Assembly (NCBI RefSeq): GCF_007829335.1
Contig: NZ_VIWO01000001.1
Coordinates: 558,001 to 622,000, forward strand
Direction of reading: 5' to 3'
DNA from: Chitinophaga polysaccharea
GTDB taxonomy: Bacteria; Bacteroidota; Bacteroidia; Chitinophagales; Chitinophagaceae
DNA length: 64,000 bases
Within the stretch, counting starts at the first letter, position 1, and the number at the start of each line of letters is the position of its first letter. Below the pieces are notes generated by a model, which worked only from the letters and a program-made list of their open reading frames with translations, had not been told where the DNA came from and made no database searches. The position numbers and the translations under genes were made by a program. Positions 35,879-45,041 of this stretch are shown here, piece by piece.

Positions 35879-36925
35879 CTATATTAACTCAGCTGATGCT
35901 TTATCGCCCCTGCTGAGGTAATACGTCCAGATCAGCGATAGCAGCAACAACATCCCTACGGCCTGGTGTAAAATGCCATAGCTGATGGGGATTTTAACCT
36001 GGCTATTTAATAACGTCAGTACTCCCAGCAATACCTGTAATAACACCAGCAGCAATGGCAGGTAGCGGGTGGCATGGAGCAAGCTATGGGTGGGCGTTTG
36101 GGCCGCTTTCCACCACCAGAGGCCAATCAGGATGGTAATGCCATAGGCCAGGCCCCGGTGTATAAATTGAATGGTAATGGGATTATGTGCAATATCGGTC
36201 AGGAAACCGCCCTGGGAGAACATTCCAGCTGGTACCCAGGCGCCGTTGATATCAGGCCAGGTATTGGCCACCAACGCCGTGTGTAATCCTGCCATAAAAG
36301 CCCCGTATACCAGTTGAATAGTCAACAGTACCAACAGCCAGCAATTCAGTTTACGTAAAACAGGCACATTCAGCACTTCTACCGGGCGGATACTCAGTTT
36401 CAGCGCAAACCAAAACACGTATGACAACAATACCAGCGCCGAAATAAAGTGGATAGCCAGGCGGATATGGTTTACATATAAATTTTCTTCGTTCAACCCA
36501 CTCTTCACCATAATCCATCCTATAGCGCCCTGAAGGCCGCCGAGAAAAAATAAGATGATCATGGGGTTGACCATACTTCTGTTAATTTTCTTTTTGACCA
36601 GGAAATAAATAAAGGGGATAATGAACACAAATCCCATCAATCGGGCCCAATCCCTGTGTAACCATTCCCAGAAATAAATGGCTTTGAAATCTGATAAGGT
36701 AAAATGGTTATTAATATAATGATACTGTCCAATCTGCTTATAGTTATCAAACGCACGCTGCCATGCTTCCTCGTTCATAGGAGGAAACGCTCCCAGCAAT
36801 GGCTGCCACTCTGTGATAGATAACCCTGAGCCGGTTAAACGGGTAATTCCCCCCAGCAAAACCTGTATGATCAACATACCCACACCTATATATAGCCAAA
36901 TGGCCACGGGGCGGTTACTTTTCAT
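35879..36925 (-). CDS. ctaA: Heme A synthase (COX15/CtaA)
   Basis: 348 residues from ATG 36925; the ATG at 36940 would nearly coincide with the predicted transcription start. Eight TM segments with the paired-histidine pattern: GGITRLTGSGLSITEW, WEWLHRDWARLMG, VNHIRLAIHF, FIHRGLAYG and LHQAVGMLLL. It oxidises haem O to haem A for aa3-type cytochrome oxidases, whose genes are not in the window. Transcribed from an exact TAnnTTTG promoter. Confidence 0.92.
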   Translation of the reverse strand: MKSNRPVAIWLYIGVGMLIIQVLLGGITRLTGSGLSITEWQPLLGAFPPMNEEAWQRAFDNYKQIGQYHYINNHFTLSDFKAIYFWEWLHRDWARLMGFVFIIPFIYFLVKKKINRSMVNPMIILFFLGGLQGAIGWIMVKSGLNEENLYVNHIRLAIHFISALVLLSYVFWFALKLSIRPVEVLNVPVLRKLNCWLLVLLTIQLVYGAFMAGLHTALVANTWPDINGAWVPAGMFSQGGFLTDIAHNPITIQFIHRGLAYGITILIGLWWWKAAQTPTHSLLHATRYLPLLLVLLQVLLGVLTLLNSQVKIPISYGILHQAVGMLLLLSLIWTYYLSRGDKASAELI

Positions 36926-36948
36926 TGTAATTGCTTCCATAAACGGTG

Positions 36949-36956
36949 CAAAAATA
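36949..36956 (-). promoter_or_regulatory. Promoter of ctaA (TATTTTTG)
   Basis: Exact TAnnTTTG on the minus strand; expected transcription start near 36943. It decides the ctaA start in favour of 36925, leaving an 18-base leader. Confidence 0.5.
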
Positions 36957-37117
36957 GGGAATGAATGGCGAACAAGACAGCTAAATTCTCACATTATTTT
37001 AACAATGGCGTAATGTTCTGTTAATTCACGTGTCGGAGATTTGCGGTGAAATAAGAAAGGCACGATTAGCTAATACCGCCCTCATTTAAAAACGACGATT
37101 AAAATAAAAAAATAGTC

Positions 37118-37576
37118 ATGAAACACTTACGTTTTGTTTTCTTAGCACCCAAAGCAGCATTGTTGTTATTCGCTACTATCCTGTTCCCAATTTTACATGC
37201 AGCAGCACAAACAAAAACATTTGCCTACAGTACATCCAGAATGGCAAATGAAAAAACAGTAGATAACGGAGCACCAGTAGAATCTTTTAACGTTCGCATT
37301 ATGCAACTGCAAAAAGATCAGCTGTTATTTCAATTGTCTGTCGACAATCCGTCAAATGATAAGCTGACGCTTTATATAAAAGATAATTTCAACAACACAC
37401 TGCACCGCGAAGTATTACCAGCTACCCTGCGCTTCGAAGCACGCTATAACCTCGGTTCCCTGGAAGACGGAGATTATACCTTCGAAATCAGAAGCGGAAA
37501 AACCAAACTGGCCGAAAAATCCATTGCTATCAAGACTCAGACAATGGTTAACAGGAATGTTTCTGTTATCGAATAA
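37118..37576 (+). CDS. Small secreted beta-sandwich protein of unknown function
   Basis: 152 residues. A long signal peptide (LLLFATILFPILHAAAQ) is followed by a mature part of about 120 residues with strand-rich sequence: FNVRIMQLQKDQLLFQLSV, LTLYIKDNFNNTLHREVL, LGSLEDGDYTFEIRSGKTK. This order resembles the DUF3244 or secretion-tail (Ig-like) folds of Bacteroidota, but there is no cargo domain, so a firm family call is not possible. A long hairpin follows the stop and separates it from the convergent GH3 gene. Confidence 0.75.
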   Translation: MKHLRFVFLAPKAALLLFATILFPILHAAAQTKTFAYSTSRMANEKTVDNGAPVESFNVRIMQLQKDQLLFQLSVDNPSNDKLTLYIKDNFNNTLHREVLPATLRFEARYNLGSLEDGDYTFEIRSGKTKLAEKSIAIKTQTMVNRNVSVIE

Positions 37577-37619
37577 GTAAAGCCATCCAGGTAAGTATCC
37601 AACGCTGGTAAATAAAAAA

Positions 37620-37687
37620 TTAAAGCTGCTGAGGCGAAAGGTATAAGCGATGCATATCGTTTATACCTTTCGCCTCAGCAGCTTTAA
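37620..37687. repeat. Long intergenic hairpin (32-bp stem), copy 2 of a two-member family
   Basis: Arms 37620-37651 and 37656-37687 pair over 32 bp with a single wobble and a GCAT loop. It lies between the convergent small secreted gene and the GH3 gene, 12 bases from the latter's stop, and probably terminates both. The stem shares the GAGGCGAA block and the AAAGC/AAGCG ends with the hairpin at 22863-22933. Confidence 0.78.
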
Positions 37688-37698
37688 GCAGATGTTTA

Positions 37699-40689
37699 TT
37701 ACTTCCGGCTGGCAGCTGCTTCGTATAATGTTTCCAGCATCTTCTCCCGGATATGTAATGTAGATAATTTCGTATTGGCGCCGCCGTTAGGATATACCCG
37801 GTTGCTAAGGAATATAAATACCAGGCCCGATTCTGGGTCGGCCCATACACAAGTGCCGGTATACCCGGTGTGGCCAAAGGTTGCGGCCGATGCGCTTTTG
37901 GCGGGATATGGCTCTCTCCTGCTTACATTGTCTTTCTCAGGCTTGTCGAAGCCCAGTCCACGACGGCTTATTTTACTGTTATAAGCGGTAAACAGGTCGA
38001 TTGTTTCCGGCTTTATATATTGCACACCATTGAAACTACCCTTGTTCAACAGCATCTGCATAATTACTCCCAGGTCATGTGCATTGGAAAACAACCCTGC
38101 ATGTCCTGACACCCCGCCAAACATAGCAGCGCCGGGATCATGCACATCGCCATGCAGCTGTTGCATCCGGAAAGTATATTCATGTTCGGTGGGCACTATT
38201 TCGGACAACGAAAAACGCTCCCTGGGCAAAAAGCCGGTGGTGGCCAATCCCATGGGAGCATAAAAGGTTTCTTTTACATACTCATTTAATTTTTTCCCGG
38301 TGAGTTGTTCCACTATTTTTCCCAGGAAAATAAAGTCACAATCGCTGTATACATACCCCTGGTGGGGAGATAACTTACTGTCTAGTATCTTCTTCCAGAT
38401 GCTATCCACGTATGTATTCTCCATATACATATTATCGGCTACCCGGATGGTATGGGAAGGGTCTGGTATTTTATGATACAGGATAGTATCGGGAGAACCG
38501 TCGGGATACAGGGTTTCCTTATAAAATGGGATAAATGCCACGAGGCCAGCCTGGTGCAGCAATATATCGCGAATACGCAGTCCGGCTTTATCCGTACCCA
38601 ATACTGATGGGAGATATACGCCCAGGGTGGCATCCAGGTTTAATTTTCCTTCATCGTACAGGTGCATGACCGACAGCGTGGTGGCGCATACTTTGGTAAC
38701 GGAGGCCAGGTCGTAAATAGACTGGGGAGAAACCGGGGTTGCTTTATTGTATTCGTAATGGCCGAAGCAGCGGTCATATACAATCTTTCCATTCTTCAGG
38801 GCCAGCACCTGTGCGCCCGGAGCGGCGCCGCGGGCAATCATTTCATTGGCGTAACCATCTATTTTCGCCAACGTTTGTTCATCCATGCCGGCATCTTTAG
38901 GAGTGGTTGCCGGTAAAGCCGTAAATTGGTTTACCTGGTAAGTAATACCGGTACCCGAAGGCAGGCCAGGGCAAACCGTTACCGGCAATTTCCCCGAAGG
39001 ACCCAGCTTTCCGAACAACAGGTCTGCAGCCACCTGCTGGGTAGTACTATCATCTTCATAGGCCGCAACAAGGGTGGAGGCATCGCAGAAATACTGGAGG
39101 GCATACGGATTTCCGAAAGCTACCGTAGCAGTAGGCATTTCTGATTGTAACTGCCGGACGATCAGGCGTTCCGCCATAGAAAGTCCAAAGTTATTGGCCG
39201 GACGGCGGCTATAGTCGTGCAGGCTGATGATGGCAGCCTGGTAATCACGCTGAATACGGGATACAATGGCGGCAATATGCTCTATCGGTTGCCGGGAGGT
39301 AAATACGAAAACATCGGCACCTGGTTTATATGCTTTTACTGCCTGTTGGAATGTATTGCTGGCATCGGCTCCTACGGCTATTACCGCTAGTTTTTGCTGG
39401 GTCATGGCTGGCGAAAACGGTACAAGCTTCTTATCATTACGCACCAGGGTGATGGCGGCTTCCGCTATACGTCTACGTAAAGAGTCGGTTCCTGCGTTCA
39501 GGTCGGCAGCGAGGTTGTTGGTGTCTATATGTTGGGGCTTCCACAATCCAAGATTGTATTTGGCCCTCAATACTTTTTTTACCCGTGCATCTACTTCGTC
39601 CTGGTCTATTTTACCGGCTTTGATGGCTTTCTTGATAGCATCCACGCTACCGGCGGCGGTAGAAGGCAATATCATCAGGTCGTTGCCCGCCAGCAGGGAT
39701 TGTAAAGATTCCTGGCCTTTTGTATAGAATTTGGCGATGCCTTTCATTTCAAGGGCATCGGTAACGATCAGTCCTTTATAGCCCAGTTCATTTTTAAGCA
39801 GTTTTGTAACCGCATTGTAAGAAATGGAGGTGGGTGTATTCGGCTTCTTATCAATAGCGGGTATATATAAGTGGGCAATCATGATGGATCCCACACCAGC
39901 GGCGATGGCTTCCCGGAAAGGATATAGCTCGAGGGAGTCCAGCTGTGCCCTTGTTTTATTGATGGTGGGAAGGTCGAGATGGGAATCTACATTGGTGTCG
40001 CCATGTCCGGGAAAATGCTTGGCGCAGGCCATTATGCCGGCATCCTGCATACCGCGGATGGTAGCTACGCCCATACGGGCTACGGTATATTTATTTTCAC
40101 CAAAGGAGCGGTCATTGATCACGGGGTTAGCGGGATTGTTATTCACATCCATGTCTGGCGCGAAGTCGAGATGTATGCCCAGCCGCTTACATTGTTCGCC
40201 CATAATCTTCCCGGCATCGTAGGCCAGCGTAGTGTCCTGTACTGCGCCTATCATCATATTGCGGGGCAGGGAGATAACACTATCGAGGCGCATACCGAGG
40301 CCCCATTCGCCGTCGATAGCCACCAGCAGCGGTACTTTTGAAATAGACTGATAGTAGTTGGTGAGGTTCGCTTGTCTTACCGGGCCTCCCTGGAAGAAGA
40401 TCAATCCGCCTACTTTATTATCCTGGATATCTTTTACAACTGCGTCAATATGATCCTGCCCCAGGTTGGAATGTGCCCGGATCATGATCAGCTGGGCGAT
40501 ACGTTCTTCCGGCGTGAGTGATTGAAATACGCTGTCTGCCCATTGTGCCGCGCGGTCCTGTGGAGGGGTAACTGCCCGTGTAGTTTCCTTTTTATGTTTC
40601 TTCTTGTCTTTAAATATATGGGGCGCAGAAATAGCGCTCCCGGTCATTAATAAACCCGTAAGTCCTGCAACCAATAATACTTTACTCAT
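37699..40689 (-). CDS. GH3 beta-N-acetylglucosaminidase fused to a beta-lactamase-like serine hydrolase
   Basis: 996 residues with a signal peptide. Residues ~45-380 are a GH3 catalytic domain with the NagZ-type motif KHFPGHGDTNVDSH (224-237) and nucleophile Asp311 in VTDALEM; ~410-585 form the GH3 C-terminal domain; ~600-990 are a class C-like serine hydrolase with SVTK (663-666), YSD in GYVYSDCDF and HTG in FGHTGYTGT, the counterparts of SxxK, YxN and KTG. NagZ enzymes remove GlcNAc from muropeptides, and the second domain suggests a peptidase or amidase step, so cell-wall turnover outside the cytoplasm is the likely role. This fusion is known in Bacteroidota. Drug resistance is not implied by the domain name. 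Confidence 0.9.
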   Translation of the reverse strand: MSKVLLVAGLTGLLMTGSAISAPHIFKDKKKHKKETTRAVTPPQDRAAQWADSVFQSLTPEERIAQLIMIRAHSNLGQDHIDAVVKDIQDNKVGGLIFFQGGPVRQANLTNYYQSISKVPLLVAIDGEWGLGMRLDSVISLPRNMMIGAVQDTTLAYDAGKIMGEQCKRLGIHLDFAPDMDVNNNPANPVINDRSFGENKYTVARMGVATIRGMQDAGIMACAKHFPGHGDTNVDSHLDLPTINKTRAQLDSLELYPFREAIAAGVGSIMIAHLYIPAIDKKPNTPTSISYNAVTKLLKNELGYKGLIVTDALEMKGIAKFYTKGQESLQSLLAGNDLMILPSTAAGSVDAIKKAIKAGKIDQDEVDARVKKVLRAKYNLGLWKPQHIDTNNLAADLNAGTDSLRRRIAEAAITLVRNDKKLVPFSPAMTQQKLAVIAVGADASNTFQQAVKAYKPGADVFVFTSRQPIEHIAAIVSRIQRDYQAAIISLHDYSRRPANNFGLSMAERLIVRQLQSEMPTATVAFGNPYALQYFCDASTLVAAYEDDSTTQQVAADLLFGKLGPSGKLPVTVCPGLPSGTGITYQVNQFTALPATTPKDAGMDEQTLAKIDGYANEMIARGAAPGAQVLALKNGKIVYDRCFGHYEYNKATPVSPQSIYDLASVTKVCATTLSVMHLYDEGKLNLDATLGVYLPSVLGTDKAGLRIRDILLHQAGLVAFIPFYKETLYPDGSPDTILYHKIPDPSHTIRVADNMYMENTYVDSIWKKILDSKLSPHQGYVYSDCDFIFLGKIVEQLTGKKLNEYVKETFYAPMGLATTGFLPRERFSLSEIVPTEHEYTFRMQQLHGDVHDPGAAMFGGVSGHAGLFSNAHDLGVIMQMLLNKGSFNGVQYIKPETIDLFTAYNSKISRRGLGFDKPEKDNVSRREPYPAKSASAATFGHTGYTGTCVWADPESGLVFIFLSNRVYPNGGANTKLSTLHIREKMLETLYEAAASRK

Positions 40690-40766
40690 GTCATAAACTT
40701 ACAAATATTCAGGCGTAAAACATGGGTAGTAGGGCTGAATATCAAATAATTACTAATAATAATCAT

Positions 40767-40847
40767 ATGATTTTGTTAGATAGAAAGGATTTAATTAAAT
40801 TAGGATACCCTATTGAAGATAATTTAGATATTCTGGTTAAAAATTAA
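40767..40847 (+). other. 26-codon open frame in the adk upstream region
   Basis: ATG 40767 to TAA 40847 encodes MILLDRKDLIKLGYP and eleven further residues. The start faintly recalls the N-terminus of RtcB-like proteins, so it may be a gene stump, but it could equally be chance in AT-rich DNA. The rest of the 281-base gap (40690-40970) holds only the divergent GH3 and adk promoters. Confidence 0.15.
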
Positions 40848-40929
40848 AATATGTTTACTATTTTGTCAGAATATTTACATTTAGTTCAATCAATTGTAAT
40901 TTTAATTACCAATACATTCAACTGTTTCT

Positions 40930-40937
40930 TATATTTG
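40930..40937 (+). promoter_or_regulatory. Promoter of adk (TATATTTG)
   Basis: Exact TAnnTTTG; expected start near 40943, leader of about 28 bases before ATG 40971. Confidence 0.65.
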
Positions 40938-40970
40938 CAGCCTTGCGAGTAAAGTAGATTTTAATAAAAC

Positions 40971-41558
40971 ATGGTCAATCTCATTTTATTTGGCCCTCCC
41001 GGTAGCGGCAAGGGTACACAAAGTGCTAATATTATCCAGAAGTATGGACTTATTCATCTGTCTACCGGCGATTTACTTCGCAGCGAGATTGGTAATAAAA
41101 CTCCGTTAGGGCTGGAGGCCAAGAAATTCATGGACCAGGGCCTGTTGGTACCTGATGAAGTGGTGATTGGCATGATCAGTTCCAAACTGGAAGCTAACCC
41201 GGAAGCTCGTGGCTTCATTTTCGACGGTTTCCCACGTACTACTGCCCAGGCAGAGGCGCTGGATAAACTGCTGACATTGAAGAAAACGGCTATCTCCGTG
41301 GTATTATCCCTCGAAGTACCGGAAGATGAGCTGATTAAGCGCTTACTGAACCGTGGTTTAACTTCCGGTCGTAGTGATGATGCCTCTGAAGAAGTAGTAA
41401 AAGCCCGTATCGTGGAATACCACAACAAAACCGCTCCGGTAGCTGATCACTATGCCAAATTTGGTAAATTCAAGAAGGTGAAAGGTGATGGTACAGAAGA
41501 GGAGGTCTTCGAATTGCTGTCAAAGGAGTTGGATGAACTGGTAGGAGAAAGAGTGTAG
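40971..41558 (+). CDS. adk: Adenylate kinase
   Basis: 195 residues. P-loop GPPGSGKGTQ, AMP-binding STGDLLRSEI and DGFPRTTAQAEAL, and a short lid (SGRSDDASEEVV) without zinc cysteines, as in the short bacterial and eukaryotic form. It equilibrates ATP + AMP with 2 ADP. Preceded by an exact TAnnTTTG promoter and followed by a structured gap to obgE. Confidence 0.97.
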   Translation: MVNLILFGPPGSGKGTQSANIIQKYGLIHLSTGDLLRSEIGNKTPLGLEAKKFMDQGLLVPDEVVIGMISSKLEANPEARGFIFDGFPRTTAQAEALDKLLTLKKTAISVVLSLEVPEDELIKRLLNRGLTSGRSDDASEEVVKARIVEYHNKTAPVADHYAKFGKFKKVKGDGTEEEVFELLSKELDELVGERV

Positions 41559-41563
41559 TCATT

Positions 41564-41710
41564 GGCAGGCAACCGCGCTCACAGCGACTTTTAGTATTTT
41601 TATTATACAACGCAAAGATTGTAGGTATGGCTCTTGGCGCCAGGTAGCGCTAATTAGCTTAAACTTCACGATCTTTGCGTTTTATTTTTTGCCTGCTGTG
41701 AAGATACAGC
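41564..41710 (+). other. Nested inverted repeats between adk and obgE
   Basis: Outer arms 41564-41571 and 41690-41697 (8 bp, GCAGGCAA/TTGCCTGC core), middle arms 41609-41619 and 41671-41681 (11 bp perfect), an inner GCGC stem at about 41637-41650, and a further GCTGT/ACAGC hairpin at 41695-41710. TTATTTTTT follows the middle stem, so termination of adk is the simplest role. GATCTTTG at 41669-41676 is one base off the promoter consensus and may serve obgE. Confidence 0.45.
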
Positions 41711-41731
41711 AGTATTTAAAATTCAAGCATA

Positions 41732-42760
41732 GTGGAAAAAGCGAACTTCGTAGATTATATCCGTGTATTTTGTAAATCCGGGAAAGGCGGTGCTGGTAGT
41801 ATGCACTTCATGCGTACTAAATTTAATGCGCAGGCCGGCCCTGATGGTGGCGACGGCGGCAGAGGCGGACACGTTATCCTGAGAGGCAACTCCCAGCTGT
41901 GGACCCTCCTTCACCTGCGCTGGCATAAAAACCTGCTCGCAGAAGATGGAGAAAATGGCAGTGGTGACAACTGCACCGGACGTTTTGGAAAGGATATCAT
42001 TATCGAAGTACCACTGGGTACCCAGGCTAAAGATGAAGAAACCGGCGAAATAGAAGCGGAAATTCTCCATCATGGCCAGGAAATTATCTGGATTCCAGGC
42101 GGACAGGGAGGAAAAGGCAATGCCTACTTTAAATCTGCCACCAACCAAACACCGGAATATGCCCAACCAGGCATGCCTGGCCAGGAAGGCTGGAAAATTG
42201 TAGAACTAAAAGTTTTGGCCGATGTAGGACTGGTAGGGTTTCCTAATGCCGGCAAGTCCACCCTCCTGTCTACCATTACAGCTGCCAAGCCCAAAGTCGC
42301 CGATTATGCGTTTACCACCCTCACTCCCCAACTGGGAATGGTAGCCTATCGTGACAATAAATCCTTCTGTATCGCCGATTTACCCGGTATTATTGAAGGC
42401 GCCCACGAAGGAAAAGGATTAGGACATCGATTTTTAAGACATATTGAGAGAAACGCCGTATTATTATTCCTTATTCCAGCTGATAGCGCAGATCACCGCA
42501 AAGACTTTGAGGTGCTCGTGAATGAGCTGGAACAGTATAATCCCGAATTGCTGGATAAACAGTTCCTGTTAGCCATCAGTAAAAGCGATATGCTGGATGA
42601 TGAGCTCAAAACCGCTATATCAGCGGAATTACCGGAAGATGTGCCACACGTATTTATCTCTTCTGTTACGAACCAGGGCCTCAGTGAATTAAAAGACATA
42701 CTGTGGGAAGCCCTTAACAGGAAAGTAGATACCAGCGCCGGTATAGAAGACACAGAATAA
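41732..42760 (+). CDS. obgE: GTPase Obg/CgtA
   Basis: 342 residues from GTG 41732. Glycine-rich Obg fold ([36 protein letters not shown]), then the G domain: [12 protein letters not shown], switch region [36 protein letters not shown] and SKSD. No long C-terminal extension. Essential GTPase of ribosome assembly and stress signalling. Cotranscription with adk is uncertain because of the structured gap. Confidence 0.96.
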   Translation: MEKANFVDYIRVFCKSGKGGAGSMHFMRTKFNAQAGPDGGDGGRGGHVILRGNSQLWTLLHLRWHKNLLAEDGENGSGDNCTGRFGKDIIIEVPLGTQAKDEETGEIEAEILHHGQEIIWIPGGQGGKGNAYFKSATNQTPEYAQPGMPGQEGWKIVELKVLADVGLVGFPNAGKSTLLSTITAAKPKVADYAFTTLTPQLGMVAYRDNKSFCIADLPGIIEGAHEGKGLGHRFLRHIERNAVLLFLIPADSADHRKDFEVLVNELEQYNPELLDKQFLLAISKSDMLDDELKTAISAELPEDVPHVFISSVTNQGLSELKDILWEALNRKVDTSAGIEDTE

Positions 42761-42824
42761 CTGGCTCCGGACATACGGGGAAACAAACTCAAATGCAGAT
42801 GTTCGTTACAGTATCCCGTATACC

Positions 42825-43535
42825 ATGAAAACAAATTTTTTGATGGCTGCAGTATCCCTGATACTGTTGCCGGCATGCCAACACACCGCTATACCGGAAA
42901 AGGAAAAACCAGTGCAAATCGATACAATGCAATTGATTGCTCCGCCAGCGCCATCTGAACAGGTGGCGTCCAACGAAGTAAGCGTTGTAAGTCGCGATAC
43001 CACCACCTACATCCGTTTCGGAAATTGCTATTTTTCATTGGACTGGATTAAACCAGATGCCGGGCGAAATGACTTCGAGCGGCATCCGGATAGCCTTTTT
43101 TTCTGGCTGGCTCCCTCCCACAGCATCGAAGGGCAAATGTTGGCCATTACCACCGGCGAAACCCAGCGGATACAGGTTTCACAGCGATACGAAACCAGCG
43201 TGATAATTGGCGATGAGCCACTCCGCGACTGGAAACATTACCGCTCCCCCTGGGAAAGCCTGCCAGCAGAAGCCAGTAATTTCTTCATCTGCAAAAAATA
43301 CCGCACAGATGAAAGTACCAGGTTCCCTCCTGTAAGTCTGTCTTTATTTCAACGATATGTAAAGCAGCACGCGTCCCCTGCCGCCTATGCCAGGGTAGCA
43401 CGGCTCTCCCACTTCCCGCAGCCCCCGGCCCGCATTGCCATCAGCCGGTACTACATCCGGGTCAATGGCCTGCAAAGGCATATGTCAGACGAAATCAACA
43501 AACTGCTGGTCATCGATGTATCGTTTAAAAAATGA
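42825..43535 (+). CDS. Lipoprotein of unknown function
   Basis: 236 residues. Signal with lipobox LILLPAC. The rest has no domain I recognise: a Pro-rich linker, a strand-rich core (TYIRFGNCYFSLDWI, LFFWLAPSHSIEG, YETSVIIGDEPLRDW) and a helix-rich end, finishing INKLLVIDVSF. Codon use resembles its neighbours. It starts 64 bases after obgE and is followed by another lipoprotein 37 bases downstream. Confidence 0.7.
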   Translation: MKTNFLMAAVSLILLPACQHTAIPEKEKPVQIDTMQLIAPPAPSEQVASNEVSVVSRDTTTYIRFGNCYFSLDWIKPDAGRNDFERHPDSLFFWLAPSHSIEGQMLAITTGETQRIQVSQRYETSVIIGDEPLRDWKHYRSPWESLPAEASNFFICKKYRTDESTRFPPVSLSLFQRYVKQHASPAAYARVARLSHFPQPPARIAISRYYIRVNGLQRHMSDEINKLLVIDVSFKK

Positions 43536-43572
43536 TACGCCCTTCATTCATTATATTTACACGAAAAAACCT

Positions 43573-44343
43573 GTGAAACGATTAACCGGTTACCTTATTA
43601 TTGTACTGTTGCTATTGCATGCCTGTAAACCCAGTGCTCCTACAGCAACTGACGCCACTGTAAAAACGGATAACGACACCTCGTTGAACCGCCTGGTAAG
43701 CACCTATACCGGCGATTTTGGCAATAGTCCCATTTATATCACACTCAACTTTTTCAATGGAAAATTAGTAGGTGGTTATAATACCCATAAAGGCTTGCGC
43801 CGCAACCTCCAGGGCGAACTGAAAAAAGACAACGACAACTGGATCGTGACCCTAAGCGAACCTGGCGATCACCAGTTTGATGGTAAATTCGCTATTACCT
43901 TCGATCACCTCTTCAATAATGCCAAAGGCACCTGGACGCCCGTCAACGATAAATCCGCAAAGGAGAAATCTTTCACGCTCAAAAGAAGCGGAGAACCGGA
44001 CAATAACGGCTACAGCCTGTCTGGCAATACCTTTAATGCGATATTAATTGGCATGCAGGGCGGAGGCAGTGACCTTACCTTTAGCCAGGACGGTAGCTGC
44101 ATATTACAGTACTACGAAAAGATCAACGACTCCACTTTCGCCAAACAGATGATCAAGGTAAGAGGTACCTATCAAAAAGTAAACGACAGCACCTTCCAGA
44201 TCTCCTGGGAACAGAATACCATATTTAAAGAACGTACTACTCCTGCCTTTGTTTTAAGAAACAGAAATGGAGAGGGAGATGATCCACAAGTATATGACTA
44301 TGGCATAAGGATCGATACGCTGGAGTTTGTGCAGGGACCATAA
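43573..44343 (+). CDS. Lipoprotein of unknown function
   Basis: 256 residues from GTG 43573 (VKRLTGYLIIVLLLLHAC), which gives a proper lipoprotein signal; frames starting further upstream overlap the preceding gene and bury it. A TATATTTA element precedes it. The mature part seems to hold two beta-rich halves: the first (YTGDFGNSPIYITLNFFNGKL, NLQGELKKDNDNWIVTL) resembles repeats found in META/lipocalin-like proteins, the second (LTFSQDGSCILQYYE, VRGTYQKVNDSTFQI) is lipocalin-like. The next gene starts 5 bases after the stop, so they form one operon. Confidence 0.75.
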   Translation: MKRLTGYLIIVLLLLHACKPSAPTATDATVKTDNDTSLNRLVSTYTGDFGNSPIYITLNFFNGKLVGGYNTHKGLRRNLQGELKKDNDNWIVTLSEPGDHQFDGKFAITFDHLFNNAKGTWTPVNDKSAKEKSFTLKRSGEPDNNGYSLSGNTFNAILIGMQGGGSDLTFSQDGSCILQYYEKINDSTFAKQMIKVRGTYQKVNDSTFQISWEQNTIFKERTTPAFVLRNRNGEGDDPQVYDYGIRIDTLEFVQGP

Positions 44344-44348
44344 AAATT

Positions 44349-45041
44349 ATGCAAACATTATTCAGGAAAGCGGGATGGTTACTAACAGCCATGGTTATAC
44401 TTTACGGGGCATGGCTAATGCTCCTGTTAACCATCCCCTATGCTGCATTTGAAAAATATACCGACTTCCTGATCACCAAACAGCGGGTATACCCCATCCG
44501 CCATTGGCGCATCAGCTTTTATATACACGTTTTTGTCAGCATTGCCGTATTAGTTACCGGCCTGGCACAGTTTAGCAAATACCTGCTGGATAAATTCCCC
44601 CGCCTGCATCGTTTCAGTGGAAAAATCTATGCGATAGTAGTGATCGCCTTCAGCGGCCCCACTGGGCTGGTAATGGGTTGGTATGCAAACGGCGGCAAAT
44701 ATGCACGCACCAGCTTTGTACTACTTGCTATCCTTTGGATAGTGTTTACCATCATGGGCTGGATCCGGGCTGTGCAGCGCCGCTGGCCGGAACATCTTAC
44801 CTGGATGCTGCGGAGTTATGCACTCACCTTGTCGGCACTTACCCTGCGCCTATATACCCTGTTACTAGGATTAATGCACATGCCACTACGCCCGGTAACC
44901 GCCTATATTACGGTTTCCTGGCTAAGCTGGACCCTCAATTTACTGATGGCAGAATTTGTCATCAAGCAGATGTTGATGAAGAAGATGGGAATAACTGCGG
45001 CCTCCCCGAAAGAAACGCCGCAGTTAAGTAAGTTAAACTAG
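44349..45041 (+). CDS. DUF2306 integral membrane protein
   Basis: 230 residues with about six TM segments. DUF2306 landmarks: the segment ISFYIHVFVSIAVLVTGLAQF with its His, RLHRFSGKIYAIVVIAFSGPTGLVM, and HLTWMLRSYALTLSALTLRLY. The conserved histidines resemble those of haem- or metal-binding membrane proteins, but no activity has been assigned to the family. It follows the lipoprotein by 5 bases and overlaps the convergent TPR gene by 4. Confidence 0.82.
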   Translation: MQTLFRKAGWLLTAMVILYGAWLMLLLTIPYAAFEKYTDFLITKQRVYPIRHWRISFYIHVFVSIAVLVTGLAQFSKYLLDKFPRLHRFSGKIYAIVVIAFSGPTGLVMGWYANGGKYARTSFVLLAILWIVFTIMGWIRAVQRRWPEHLTWMLRSYALTLSALTLRLYTLLLGLMHMPLRPVTAYITVSWLSWTLNLLMAEFVIKQMLMKKMGITAASPKETPQLSKLN

